From contig DHWT01000133.1 in NCBI GenBank assembly GCA_002413325.1, forward strand, positions 1-14,000: a stretch of 14,000 bases of DNA, read 5' to 3'. The stretch's first letter is position 1. Every line of letters starts with the position of its first letter. This document shows, in pieces, positions 1-5,630 of the stretch. Both the position numbers and the translations under genes were made by a program. Source of the stretch: Chitinophagaceae bacterium UBA5175. GTDB taxonomy: Bacteria; Bacteroidota; Bacteroidia; Chitinophagales; Chitinophagaceae. Below the pieces are notes generated by a model, which was given only the letters and a program-made list of their open reading frames with translations, ran no database searches and was not told where the DNA came from.

Positions 1-61
1 TACTTGTAAATACATTTTTTGTAAACCGCCAGAGCTGCTCATAATCATAATTTCTTTCCAT
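1..61 (-). CDS. Start of a probable Ldh-family (malate/L-lactate dehydrogenase type) oxidoreductase, partial
   Basis: A minus-strand reading frame starts at the ATG at 61-59 and stays open to the window edge, giving 20 residues that begin MERNYDYEQLWRFT and continue KNVFTS. The pattern of aromatic residues followed by L-x-x-F-T-x-x-V-F resembles the N-terminus of the COG2055 (YlbC/MdhA-like) NAD(P)-dependent malate/L-lactate/ureidoglycolate dehydrogenase family, where the first helix reads LxxFTxxVF before a glycine/cysteine turn. This identification is inference from memory of the family and rests on very few residues. The start lies only 12 bp beyond the stop of the oxidoreductase upstream on the same strand, so the two are probably cotranscribed. 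It could also be another protein entirely. Confidence 0.4.
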   Translation of the reverse strand, partial: MERNYDYEQLWRFTKNVFTS

Positions 62-73
62 GTATCATGATAA

Positions 74-1468
74 TCAGTGAATGAGTTTCATATTGACCGG
101 ATCCCAATGGATGATCTTATTTTCAAAATAACTGTCGTTTGCAGCCAGACAGGGAGCGGCTGCCCTGAATCCAAAAACCGGATCTTCCACCACCGGTGTC
201 CCGTTTCTTACGCCCTCAAAGAAATGCCCGAAGTGTTCGAGGTCGGCGTTAAAATCATCCGGCGCCCGGAAAACCGTGTCGGGTTCAGACTGGTCTTTCT
301 GATCTGCTGCCGACCATTTCTGATTATACGCTTTCATCAGTTCTTCCTGCATCTGCTTCGGATAGGTTTCCAGTGCATCCCAACCGCCTATGCCAGGTGC
401 TTTAGACATTTTATGATGTCTGATGGTATAACCGTCTCCTTCCAGTGTCAGGACACCTTCGGAGCCGATGAACTGGGTTCCACCGGATTCACTGTTGCCG
501 CTGATGAAATCCACCCGCAGCATTACCTGGAATGGCGGATGCTCCGGTGTTTTCGGGTACTGCATAATACCTGCCATCACATCCGGCACATTACGCCCGT
601 CGTTCCAGTATGAAATCTGGCCGGACGCATAAATTTTTTCAGGACCTTTCGAGTCGGTTATCACATGGATTCCTGAAAGAAGGTGAACAAAAAGATCCCC
701 TGCAACACCGGTTCCGAATTCTTTGTAATTTCTCCACCAGAAAAATTTTTTCGGATCATAGGGCTCATCTTTCATTCCGGCGATATATCGTTTCCAGTCA
801 ACTGTTGCCGGGGACGCATCAGGGGGCATCGTATATTCCCAGGCACCCAGAGCGCTCTGCCTGTCGAAATTAGCAACCACCATGGCGAGCTGGCCAATGG
901 CTCCGTTCTTAATCGCTTCCCGGGCTTTCAGTACGCCAAGACTGCTCACCCGCTGACTTCCGATTTGCATGGTCTTTTTACTTTTCTGCCAGGCGTCAAT
1001 AACACCAGCCCCTTCAGCTATCTGGTGCACCATGGGTTTCTCACAATAAACCGCTTTGCCGGCTTTTAAAGCATCCATCGAAATACGGGCATGCCATAAA
1101 TCGGCTGTTGCAATAATTACGGCATCAATATCCTTCCTGTTCAGAATTTCCCGGTAATCATGGGTCGTCTGAATATTTTTCCCAAAGACTTCTTTCGACC
1201 TTTCCAACCGGCCCTTATATAAATCTGCTACGGCGACCAGTTCGGTTCCCGGAACTTTCAGGGCTGTATTCGTATCGTTAAAACCCATGATCCCCATCCC
1301 GATCGTGGCAATACGGATCCTATCGTTGGGTGAAATTTTCCTTGAATAACCATCTACCCGGTTCTGCCACTGGTTGGCGAAAGCAAGTCCTGAATGGGTG
1401 GCAGCCAGCGCGAGTGCTGTTCCACTCATTTGCTGGATAAAATGACGACGCGACGAAGAACGTTTCAT
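74..1468 (-). CDS. Gfo/Idh/MocA family oxidoreductase with Tat signal
   Basis: This 464-residue protein is a probable NAD(P)-dependent sugar or cyclitol oxidoreductase acting outside the cytoplasmic membrane. Residues 5-11 (SSRRHFI) form a twin-arginine motif, followed by a hydrophobic stretch (about 14-31), so Tat export is likely. The Rossmann fold begins at about 51 with the dinucleotide-binding loop GMGIMG at 57-62. The family's conserved EKP motif is at 143-145 (YCEKPMVHQ). The C-terminal half holds the GTGVAGDLFVHLLSGIH segment typical of the secreted Bacteroidota members. Length is normal for this exported subgroup, which is often found in carbohydrate utilisation loci, although no glycoside hydrolase or SusCD pair is visible here. 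The substrate cannot be told from sequence. The gene precedes a possible Ldh-like dehydrogenase by 12 bp, which suggests a two-gene redox operon. Confidence 0.93.
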   Translation of the reverse strand: MKRSSSRRHFIQQMSGTALALAATHSGLAFANQWQNRVDGYSRKISPNDRIRIATIGMGIMGFNDTNTALKVPGTELVAVADLYKGRLERSKEVFGKNIQTTHDYREILNRKDIDAVIIATADLWHARISMDALKAGKAVYCEKPMVHQIAEGAGVIDAWQKSKKTMQIGSQRVSSLGVLKAREAIKNGAIGQLAMVVANFDRQSALGAWEYTMPPDASPATVDWKRYIAGMKDEPYDPKKFFWWRNYKEFGTGVAGDLFVHLLSGIHVITDSKGPEKIYASGQISYWNDGRNVPDVMAGIMQYPKTPEHPPFQVMLRVDFISGNSESGGTQFIGSEGVLTLEGDGYTIRHHKMSKAPGIGGWDALETYPKQMQEELMKAYNQKWSAADQKDQSEPDTVFRAPDDFNADLEHFGHFFEGVRNGTPVVEDPVFGFRAAAPCLAANDSYFENKIIHWDPVNMKLIH

Positions 1469-1507
1469 ATGGCTGATTTTAAAATGAAGAAGGAAGATAA
1501 GGCAAAT

Positions 1508-1544
1508 AAAAAAAATGCCCCCGTTTTCACAGGAGCATTTTTTT
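1508..1544 (-). terminator. Rho-independent terminator, possibly bidirectional, after ssb
   Basis: An A-run plus TGC (1508-1518) pairs with GCA plus a T-run (1535-1544), and further C/G pairs form inside, around a loop of roughly 10-14 bases. Both strands end the stem in a run of T. On the minus strand it lies 12 bp past the ssb stop, so it most likely ends the ssb transcript before the oxidoreductase gene. Confidence 0.75.
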
Positions 1545-1555
1545 ACCGGAATCCT

Positions 1556-1984
1556 TTAGAAAGGAAGGTCATCCACAGGAGCTGTCATTTCTCCGGATGC
1601 GGGAACACCCGACATACTGCCGGAAGAACCGGCATTATAACTGTCATTTCCACCTGCATCATTCGTATTGCGGCTTCCAAGCAATTGTACGGTCAATACC
1701 CTGAGGGTTAATGATACGCCCTGTGTGCCATCTGATTTCTGGTACGTGCGCAAATCAGGCGTGCCCTCGGCATATACCTGTGTTCCTTTTTTCAAATAAG
1801 GAGCAATCGCCGTCCGGTCAGTCCAGTAAGCACAATCCACCCACACCGTCTTCTCCTTCTGGTTTCCCTGTGCATCCCGGAATTTCTCCGTATGCGCCAC
1901 ATTGAAATTGATCACGTTTTTACCGTTCACGAGATTGGTCACACAATCTTTTCCAAGATTTCCGATGACTTGCATTTTGATCAT
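1556..1984 (-). CDS. ssb: Single-stranded DNA-binding protein
   Basis: This 142-residue protein binds ssDNA during replication, recombination and repair. The N-terminal OB-fold covers about residues 1-108 (MIKMQVIGNLGKDC..., FNVAHTEKF, WVDCAYW, GTQVYAEG). A glycine/serine/asparagine-rich linker follows (about 108-135), and the protein ends in the acidic tip PVDDLPF that recruits partner proteins in all bacterial SSBs. The start at 1984 gives MIKMQVIG, the usual Bacteroidota SSB N-terminus; the internal Met at residue 4 would remove the first strand residues. Length is slightly short but within the family range. The gene stands alone, diverges from mnmA and has its own terminator at its 3' end. 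An intact OB-fold and tip make function very likely. Confidence 0.97.
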   Translation of the reverse strand: MIKMQVIGNLGKDCVTNLVNGKNVINFNVAHTEKFRDAQGNQKEKTVWVDCAYWTDRTAIAPYLKKGTQVYAEGTPDLRTYQKSDGTQGVSLTLRVLTVQLLGSRNTNDAGGNDSYNAGSSGSMSGVPASGEMTAPVDDLPF

Positions 1985-2074
1985 AACTTAAAATTTAGCT
2001 GCGTACTTAAAATGGTTAATACAGCAATTTACAGGATTTGGGGAGCCCGTAAAATACTATTTTCCGGGAATAAG

Positions 2075-2082
2075 TATCTTTG
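2075..2082 (+). promoter_or_regulatory. Bacteroidota -7 promoter box TATCTTTG in front of mnmA
   Basis: TATCTTTG matches the Bacteroidota housekeeping sigma -7 consensus TAnnTTTG exactly and ends 5 bp before the mnmA ATG (2088). No clear TTTG/TTG -33 element is visible at the usual 17-23 bp spacing; the nearest TTTG (2037-2040) is too far away. If the box is used, the transcript would start at or within a few bases of the start codon. Confidence 0.55.
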
Positions 2083-2087
2083 CACCC

Positions 2088-3197
2088 ATGAGCAGAAATG
2101 GCAAAGTGCTGGTAGCAATGAGCGGGGGTATTGACAGTACCATTTCCGCCCTTATGCTCCAGGATCAGGGTTATGAAGTAATTGGCATTACGATGAAGAC
2201 CTGGGATTATGCCGGCTCCGGTTCTTCCAAAAAAGAAACCGGATGCTGTAATCTGGACAGCTTCAACGATGCACGGACAGCAGCCGTTCAGCATGGGTTT
2301 CCGCATTTTGTGCTGGATATCCGGGATGAATTCGGAACCGCCGTAATCGACAATTTCGTGGAAGAATATCTCGCAGGGCGTACACCCAATCCCTGCGTGA
2401 TGTGTAATACCCATATTAAATGGAGGGCCCTGCTCAAAAGGGCCGATGCAATGGATTGTGCTTTTATAGCTACCGGTCATTATGCATTTATCCACCAGCA
2501 TGAAAACGGGCGTTACTTCCTCAGCAAAGGAGTAGATGAACAAAAAGACCAGAGTTATGTGCTCTGGGGCCTGCAGCAGGATCTGCTCAGCCGAACGATA
2601 CTTCCCCTGGGAAAATACAGGAAACCTGAAATCCGGCAGATGGCCATCGATTACGGATACCCGGAACTGGCGAAGAAAAGTGAGAGTTACGAGATTTGTT
2701 TTGTGCCGGACAATGATTACCGTGGATTTTTGAAAAAGAAAATGCCCGGGTTGGAGTCAAATGTGGAAGGAGGAAGTTTTGTTGATCCGGAAGGAAATAT
2801 AATCGGCAAACACCGCGGTTACCCCTTTTATACCATCGGACAGCGCAAGGGTCTTGACACCGCATTCGGAAAACCGGTATATGTAACGGCTATCCATCCG
2901 GAAAATAATACCGTGGTGCTCGGGGAAGAAAAAGACCTGGCCGGTCAGTCCATGATGGTATCCGGAATGAATATGCAGAAATATGAATCTTTCCCCGACG
3001 GCATGGAAGCCGTTACAAAGATCCGCTATAAGGACAGGGGGAACCTGAGCAATATATACACCGAAGGCAGCCAGCTCCGGGTACATTTTTATGAACCGGT
3101 GAAAAGTATCGCCCCGGGACAGTCAGCCGTTTTCTATGAAGGAAATGACGTGATGGGCGGGGGAATCATCAGAGCGAAGCTGAACGCTGAACGCTGA
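2088..3197 (+). CDS. mnmA: tRNA-specific 2-thiouridylase MnmA
   Basis: This cytoplasmic enzyme thiolates U34 of tRNA Lys, Glu and Gln at C2, using ATP to adenylate the base and persulfide sulfur from a relay protein. The 369-residue sequence has the N-type ATP pyrophosphatase PP-loop SGGIDS at 12-17 (the common form is SGGVDS), the TMKTWDY segment at 35-41, the catalytic Cys103 in NPCVMCNTHIKW, the DQSYVLW motif at 154-160, and the second catalytic Cys204 in SYEICFVPDNDYRGF. The C-terminal part (about 215-369) carries the YPFYTIGQRKGL segment and the beta-barrel domain. All key residues are present. The last six codons and the stop fall in a run of 7-bp repeats, so the C-terminal end LNAER is written by repeat DNA. 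The upstream AT-rich leader holds a -7 box almost touching the ATG. The gene appears monocistronic. Confidence 0.97.
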   Translation: MSRNGKVLVAMSGGIDSTISALMLQDQGYEVIGITMKTWDYAGSGSSKKETGCCNLDSFNDARTAAVQHGFPHFVLDIRDEFGTAVIDNFVEEYLAGRTPNPCVMCNTHIKWRALLKRADAMDCAFIATGHYAFIHQHENGRYFLSKGVDEQKDQSYVLWGLQQDLLSRTILPLGKYRKPEIRQMAIDYGYPELAKKSESYEICFVPDNDYRGFLKKKMPGLESNVEGGSFVDPEGNIIGKHRGYPFYTIGQRKGLDTAFGKPVYVTAIHPENNTVVLGEEKDLAGQSMMVSGMNMQKYESFPDGMEAVTKIRYKDRGNLSNIYTEGSQLRVHFYEPVKSIAPGQSAVFYEGNDVMGGGIIRAKLNAER

Positions 3198-3236
3198 ACG
3201 CCGAACGCCGAACGCCGAACGCTGAAGGCCGGACGG
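3181..3236. repeat. Tandem array of 7-bp units (YGAACGC) at the 3' end of mnmA
   Basis: Three copies of TGAACGC (3181-3201) are followed by three of CGAACGC (3202-3222), then the degenerate units TGAAGGC (3223-3229) and CGGACGG (3230-3236). The mnmA stop codon TGA at 3195-3197 is the first three bases of the third unit. The array ends 8 bp before the ATG of the broken OsmC gene. The period of 7 is not a multiple of 3, so it is not a protein repeat. Its core AACG and alternating T/C first base resemble the array at 9334-9382. Confidence 0.9.
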
Positions 3237-3244
3237 CCAGGGAA

Positions 3245-3453
3245 ATGAAACAACACCATTATCAGGCAAATCCCGAATGGACGGGTAATACGGGAAAGGC
3301 ACGGAGTCTTATCGTGAGTATGAAAGGGCGCATATGATTTCTGTTGACGGAAAACAACTTATCCAGGGCAGTTCGGATCCTGCTTTCCGGGGCGATAAAA
3401 CAATGTATAATCCGGAAGAACTGTTTGTGGCCTCCATTTCTTCCTATGTATAG
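3245..3453 (+). pseudogene. Broken OsmC-family gene (frameshift and 3' deletion)
   Basis: From the ATG at 3245 the reading frame gives MKQHHYQANPEWTGNTGK, a typical start of Bacteroidota OsmC-like proteins (thiol-dependent hydroperoxide reductases). One base is then missing near 3298-3300: continuing in the next frame from 3301 gives TESYREYERAHMISVDGK, then a QGSSDPAFRGDK segment and YNPEELFVASISS, the conserved OsmC core up to just before the first catalytic Cys. The frame ends in TAG at 3451-3453 where the family has SSCHMLW. The usual length is about 135-145 residues, so around half the protein, including both catalytic cysteines, is absent. In a third frame, bases 3444-3464 read LCIANTS, which faintly recalls the CFIANS end of this family, so an internal deletion is possible. 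It cannot make an active enzyme. The frameshift alone could be a sequencing error; the truncation is harder to explain that way. Confidence 0.85.
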
Positions 3454-3465
3454 CAAATACAAGCT

Positions 3466-3510
3466 CTAAAAAAGGCCGAACCCCGGCTTTTATACCAGGG
3501 ACGGCCTTTG
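3466..3510 (-). terminator. Terminator after the unknown-function gene
   Basis: AAAGGCCG (3471-3478) and CGGCCTTT (3502-3509) form a perfect 8-bp stem around a 23-base loop that itself contains short G/C complements. Read on the minus strand, the stem is followed by a T-run (3466-3473 complement), and it lies about 25 bp past the stop of the minus-strand gene ending at 3535. On the plus strand there is no T-run. Confidence 0.6.
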
Positions 3511-3534
3511 AGTGACAGGCTCCTTACAACCTAC

Positions 3535-4104
3535 TTATAAAGTGATGTCCAGAGAACCTGAATGACCCGGGAGATCCAAAGCGGTAGCGCTGATGACAGA
3601 ACCGGCCAGAGACGCATTATTTTGCGTAGTCCGGTAGTTCCACAGACGCCTCCGGATGGGATCAAGCACTGCCTTGCCTTCTTCCACCAGGATGCCTGCT
3701 GCAGAATGAATACGCAGTTTTACTTCCGCCACCCGGAAATCATCTTTTGCGTTGATGACAATGACGGATCCGGCCAGGCCATTGTAATCCGACGCATCGA
3801 TTTTCCTGACCACCGGCGCTTTCAGATAATCTCTGAAGGCTATATTATAGGCGTTCGTTCCGGGAGTTACCTTTTTTTCATACTCCTTTCTCAGATCCGC
3901 TGAAGATATAGCATCCTTTGCGTAGGTGGCTGCATCAGAAAACAGTTCCCGTTTTTGTAACTGTTTCTCTGTTGGCGCTGCATCCTTGTTGACCGAAGGC
4001 ATGCGTGCGATGGTGGTTTTATCACCGTGTTTGCGATAAACAAATTGTTTACCTACATGACCCCTTGCTCCTCTCACGAGCAGGTTGTCTGTTACGTTTG
4101 CCAT
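3535..4104 (-). CDS. Bacteroidota protein of unknown function with basic N-terminal GxxGKQFVYR motif
   Basis: This is a 189-residue protein without signal peptide or membrane segment. The start at 4104 (MANVTDNLLVRGARG) was chosen over a longer reading that would begin at 4245, because the extra residues look non-coding and the MANxTDN...G-x-x-GKQFVYR...TxxARMP opening recurs in Bacteroidota hypothetical proteins. Residues 10-40 are basic and glycine-rich. Residues 42-100 are predicted mainly helical (TEKQLQKRELFSDAATYAKDAI). Residues 118-189 look like a beta-sandwich of Ig-like character (VAEVKLRIHSAAGILVEEGKAVLDP...SVISATALDLPG). No catalytic residues are recognisable. It sits alone between a broken OsmC gene and a LytTR regulator, with its own terminator. 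The function is unknown; I recall the family only as uncharacterised. Confidence 0.75.
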   Translation of the reverse strand: MANVTDNLLVRGARGHVGKQFVYRKHGDKTTIARMPSVNKDAAPTEKQLQKRELFSDAATYAKDAISSADLRKEYEKKVTPGTNAYNIAFRDYLKAPVVRKIDASDYNGLAGSVIVINAKDDFRVAEVKLRIHSAAGILVEEGKAVLDPIRRRLWNYRTTQNNASLAGSVISATALDLPGHSGSLDITL

Positions 4105-4336
4105 AAGATAATGGTTTTTAAATTTTAAAAAATATGGTTTCGTGTTCATCACCGCTTCGGGAAGAAAGTTTCCCGGGTCACTTCTCCCGGTCCGCTTAAG
4201 TGATGCCTCCCTGGCAGTGATGAACGAGGTAAAACTAGATTCCAAAAAAGATATTTAAAAAAATATGGAGCGAGCTTCGGCAAAATTTCTGGTGGGCTCT
4301 TACCAAACCTGGGGCGAACGGTATGCCCGGCCTTTT

Positions 4337-4525
4337 TCAAATTCCGTCCAAACCTTCCGTCATGTTTGTCCGCACTTGTGCCGGATAAGGGAGTTCCCCG
4401 TTAAAAGCAACTACATCCGCACAACCCGGCACAAGGTTCACACATGGATTATACCAGGCAGGCAGACCTTGTGGAACCGGTATAATCGTGATATCCAAAA
4501 CAGTAAATTTGAGTAAACGATTCAT
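4337..4525 (-). CDS. Possible small protein of 62 residues, doubtful
   Basis: The frame starts MNRLLKFTVLDITIIPVPQG and contains a Pro/Trp/Tyr-rich middle (LPAWYNPC), two cysteines and an acidic end. Codon choice is not absurd for a real gene, and it starts 23 bp from the divergent LytTR gene. Against it: no recognisable family, no clear ribosome site, the -7 box of the LytTR gene lies over its first codons, and a 9-bp inverted repeat lies within it. It could be a decayed gene or chance. Confidence 0.2.
   Translation of the reverse strand: MNRLLKFTVLDITIIPVPQGLPAWYNPCVNLVPGCADVVAFNGELPYPAQVRTNMTEGLDGI
4447..4487. repeat. Inverted repeat GATTATACC / GGTATAATC
   Basis: A perfect 9-bp inverted repeat has arms at 4447-4455 and 4479-4487, separated by 23 bp. 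There is no adjacent T-run, so it is not a classical terminator. It lies 60-100 bp upstream of the LytTR start codon and 17 bp upstream of its -7 box, a position compatible with an operator, but no binding protein can be named. Confidence 0.45.
4504..4511 (+). promoter_or_regulatory. Bacteroidota -7 box TAAATTTG for the LytTR gene
   Basis: TAAATTTG is an exact match to TAnnTTTG, placed 37 bp before the LytTR ATG (4549), which would leave a leader of roughly 30 bases. No good TTG/TTTG -33 element is seen at 17-23 bp upstream, so an activator may be needed or the box may be chance. Confidence 0.4.
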
Positions 4526-4548
4526 TTGTCAACCCTAAACATGAAAGT

Positions 4549-4905
4549 ATGTCAGGACATTTATTTTTTTACAGGCATGACGGCGCGCTGAAAAAATTGG
4601 CTATCGATGAGATCATCATCATAGAAGCAGCTAACAATTACGTAAAAATTCATAAGCGGGGAGGCATCCTCATGCTCCGGACAACCCTGGACGCTGCACT
4701 AAACCGGCTGCCTGAAAAACAATTTCTCCGGGTTCACCGTTCGTTTGCGGTATCGGTTGATTATATAGACATGATTTCAAAAAAAGCCGTATTCATGAAG
4801 GATATGGAACCAGGTGTACCGGTTTCCAGACAACATTATCCGGAAATGATTAAACAGATCATCATACTGGACGGTGAATCGCCGGAACCAAAAAAATCCA
4901 AATAA
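4549..4905 (+). CDS. Stand-alone LytTR DNA-binding domain protein
   Basis: The 118-residue protein consists almost entirely of a LytTR DNA-binding domain (about residues 5-107), known from AgrA, AlgR and LytR regulators. Recognisable blocks are the first strand HLFFYRHDGALKKL, the DEIIIIEAANNYVKIH core (20-35) typical of the family, the LRTTLDAALNRLP helix (43-55), the FLRVHRSFAVSVDYID block (59-74) and the VPVSRQHYPEM end (90-100). It lacks the receiver domain that usually precedes LytTR, so it is not itself a phosphorylated response regulator. Stand-alone LytTR proteins in other phyla sometimes pair with a membrane LytTR-regulating protein, but none is seen nearby. The start at 4549 is the only sensible Met. 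Neighbours give no clue to its targets. Confidence 0.9.
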   Translation: MSGHLFFYRHDGALKKLAIDEIIIIEAANNYVKIHKRGGILMLRTTLDAALNRLPEKQFLRVHRSFAVSVDYIDMISKKAVFMKDMEPGVPVSRQHYPEMIKQIIILDGESPEPKKSK

Positions 4906-4909
4906 GGCC

Positions 4910-4932
4910 AAGCCCCGACCAGACTGGGGCTT
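4910..4932 (+). terminator. Hairpin downstream of the LytTR gene
   Basis: AAGCCCC (4910-4916) and GGGGCTT (4926-4932) form a perfect 7-bp stem with a 9-base loop, 5 bp after the LytTR stop. No long T-run follows, so termination would be weak or factor-assisted. Confidence 0.5.
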
Positions 4933-5013
4933 CAGGGGAAAGAAAAAGGCCAGGGTCTGCTATTCGCATCAACCACCGGCCAATAAAAGCCGCAGGCATT
5001 GAGCCTTAGCTTT

Positions 5014-5026
5014 GGGCTTCAAGCCC
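5014..5026 (-). terminator. Short hairpin just past the PPOX-like gene
   Basis: GGGCTTCAAGCCC forms a 5-bp stem with a 3-base loop, 3 bp beyond the stop codon of the minus-strand gene ending at 5030. There is no T-run, so its role as a terminator is uncertain. Confidence 0.3.
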
Positions 5027-5029
5027 TTA

Positions 5030-5500
5030 CTAGGAGTTAAAAAGGGGATTCAACAACCAGTTATAAACCTGTGTTCCAACCTGTTTTATCGGGTTTGAAC
5101 TTTGTTTTGCTGCTTTTTCAACATATTCAGAAGATTCAACCTTCACTTTCACGGCTACCATTTTTTCCTTGTCAAATAAACCCGGAAATTGTTTTGTAAG
5201 CGTCGTGCCTTTCATTTCCTCCGCTGACCAGGCAATGGTGGCCAGTCCTGAAATCTTCAGAAAAAAATCCTTGCCTTTTTTAAAGAAGTCCAGTTTGGCC
5301 GGCATTTCTCTAGAAAATGATTCCAACACCTGTGTTGGCCGCGGAATAATGAACCAGATATTTCCTTCTCCGTCAATTTCCGTAATACGAACAATATGCG
5401 TGGGTAAGTTGACTAATGCACCGGACTCAGACATAAATAATGCATTTTCCAATTCTTTAATCTTTTCACTGAGAAACGCTATTGAAAGATCCCGAATCAT
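5030..5500 (-). CDS. Pyridoxamine 5'-phosphate oxidase-like (FMN-binding split barrel) protein
   Basis: This 156-residue cytoplasmic protein matches the general-stress-protein-26-like branch of the FMN-binding split barrel fold. After a helix at 3-24 (LSIAFLSEKIKELENALFM), the barrel includes LPTHIVRITEIDGEGNIWFIIPRP (about 32-55), the FDRE-like SFSREMPAKLDFFKKGKDFFLKISGLATI block (61-89) and VAVKVKVESSEYVE (119-132). The C-terminal tail ends in TQVYNWLLNPLF, a hydrophobic extension seen in Bacteroidota homologues. Members of this fold bind flavin, heme or F420, but the ligand and substrate here are unknown; the strict PNPOx residues for PLP synthesis are not evident. It lies downstream of the HAD gene on the same strand with a 130-bp gap, so it may have its own promoter. 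Confidence 0.75.
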   Translation of the reverse strand: MIRDLSIAFLSEKIKELENALFMSESGALVNLPTHIVRITEIDGEGNIWFIIPRPTQVLESFSREMPAKLDFFKKGKDFFLKISGLATIAWSAEEMKGTTLTKQFPGLFDKEKMVAVKVKVESSEYVEKAAKQSSNPIKQVGTQVYNWLLNPLFNS

Positions 5501-5630
5501 ACTTGGTAGGTTTGTCCTGAGAATTCAATCCCCGTACCAAAACAGGATCATTTGAGAATGAAGGTTTTGTAAAATGGCATGCCGTCTTTTTATTCCTGAT
5601 TTGGGAGAAGGATTCCTGAAAAAGAACCCA

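Larger units (their letters stand above)
4105..4548. other. Gap of about 440 bp without a convincing gene
   Basis: This interval separates the unknown-function gene (minus) from the LytTR gene (plus) and must carry both promoters. It contains a TAAATTTG box for the LytTR gene (4504-4511), a 9-bp inverted repeat (4447-4455 and 4479-4487) and one doubtful small minus-strand reading frame (4337-4525). Nothing else recognisable was found between 4105 and 4336. Confidence 0.5.

Noticed and set aside
1394..1711. Plus-strand open frame across the ssb terminator
   Set aside because: It runs antisense over two real genes and through a terminator hairpin.
2016..2543. Long minus-strand open frame opposite mnmA
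   Set aside because: It lies antisense to a clearly functional mnmA, shows no family features, and its openness is explained by the codon use of mnmA.
3181..3236. Heptamer array as a CRISPR or phage attachment site
   Set aside because: The units are 7 bp without spacers, and there are no cas or integrase genes or flanking direct repeats.
4105..4245. N-terminal extension of the unknown-function gene from 4245
   Set aside because: The added 47 residues show no conserved pattern, and the internal start MANVTDN matches the opening I recall for the family.
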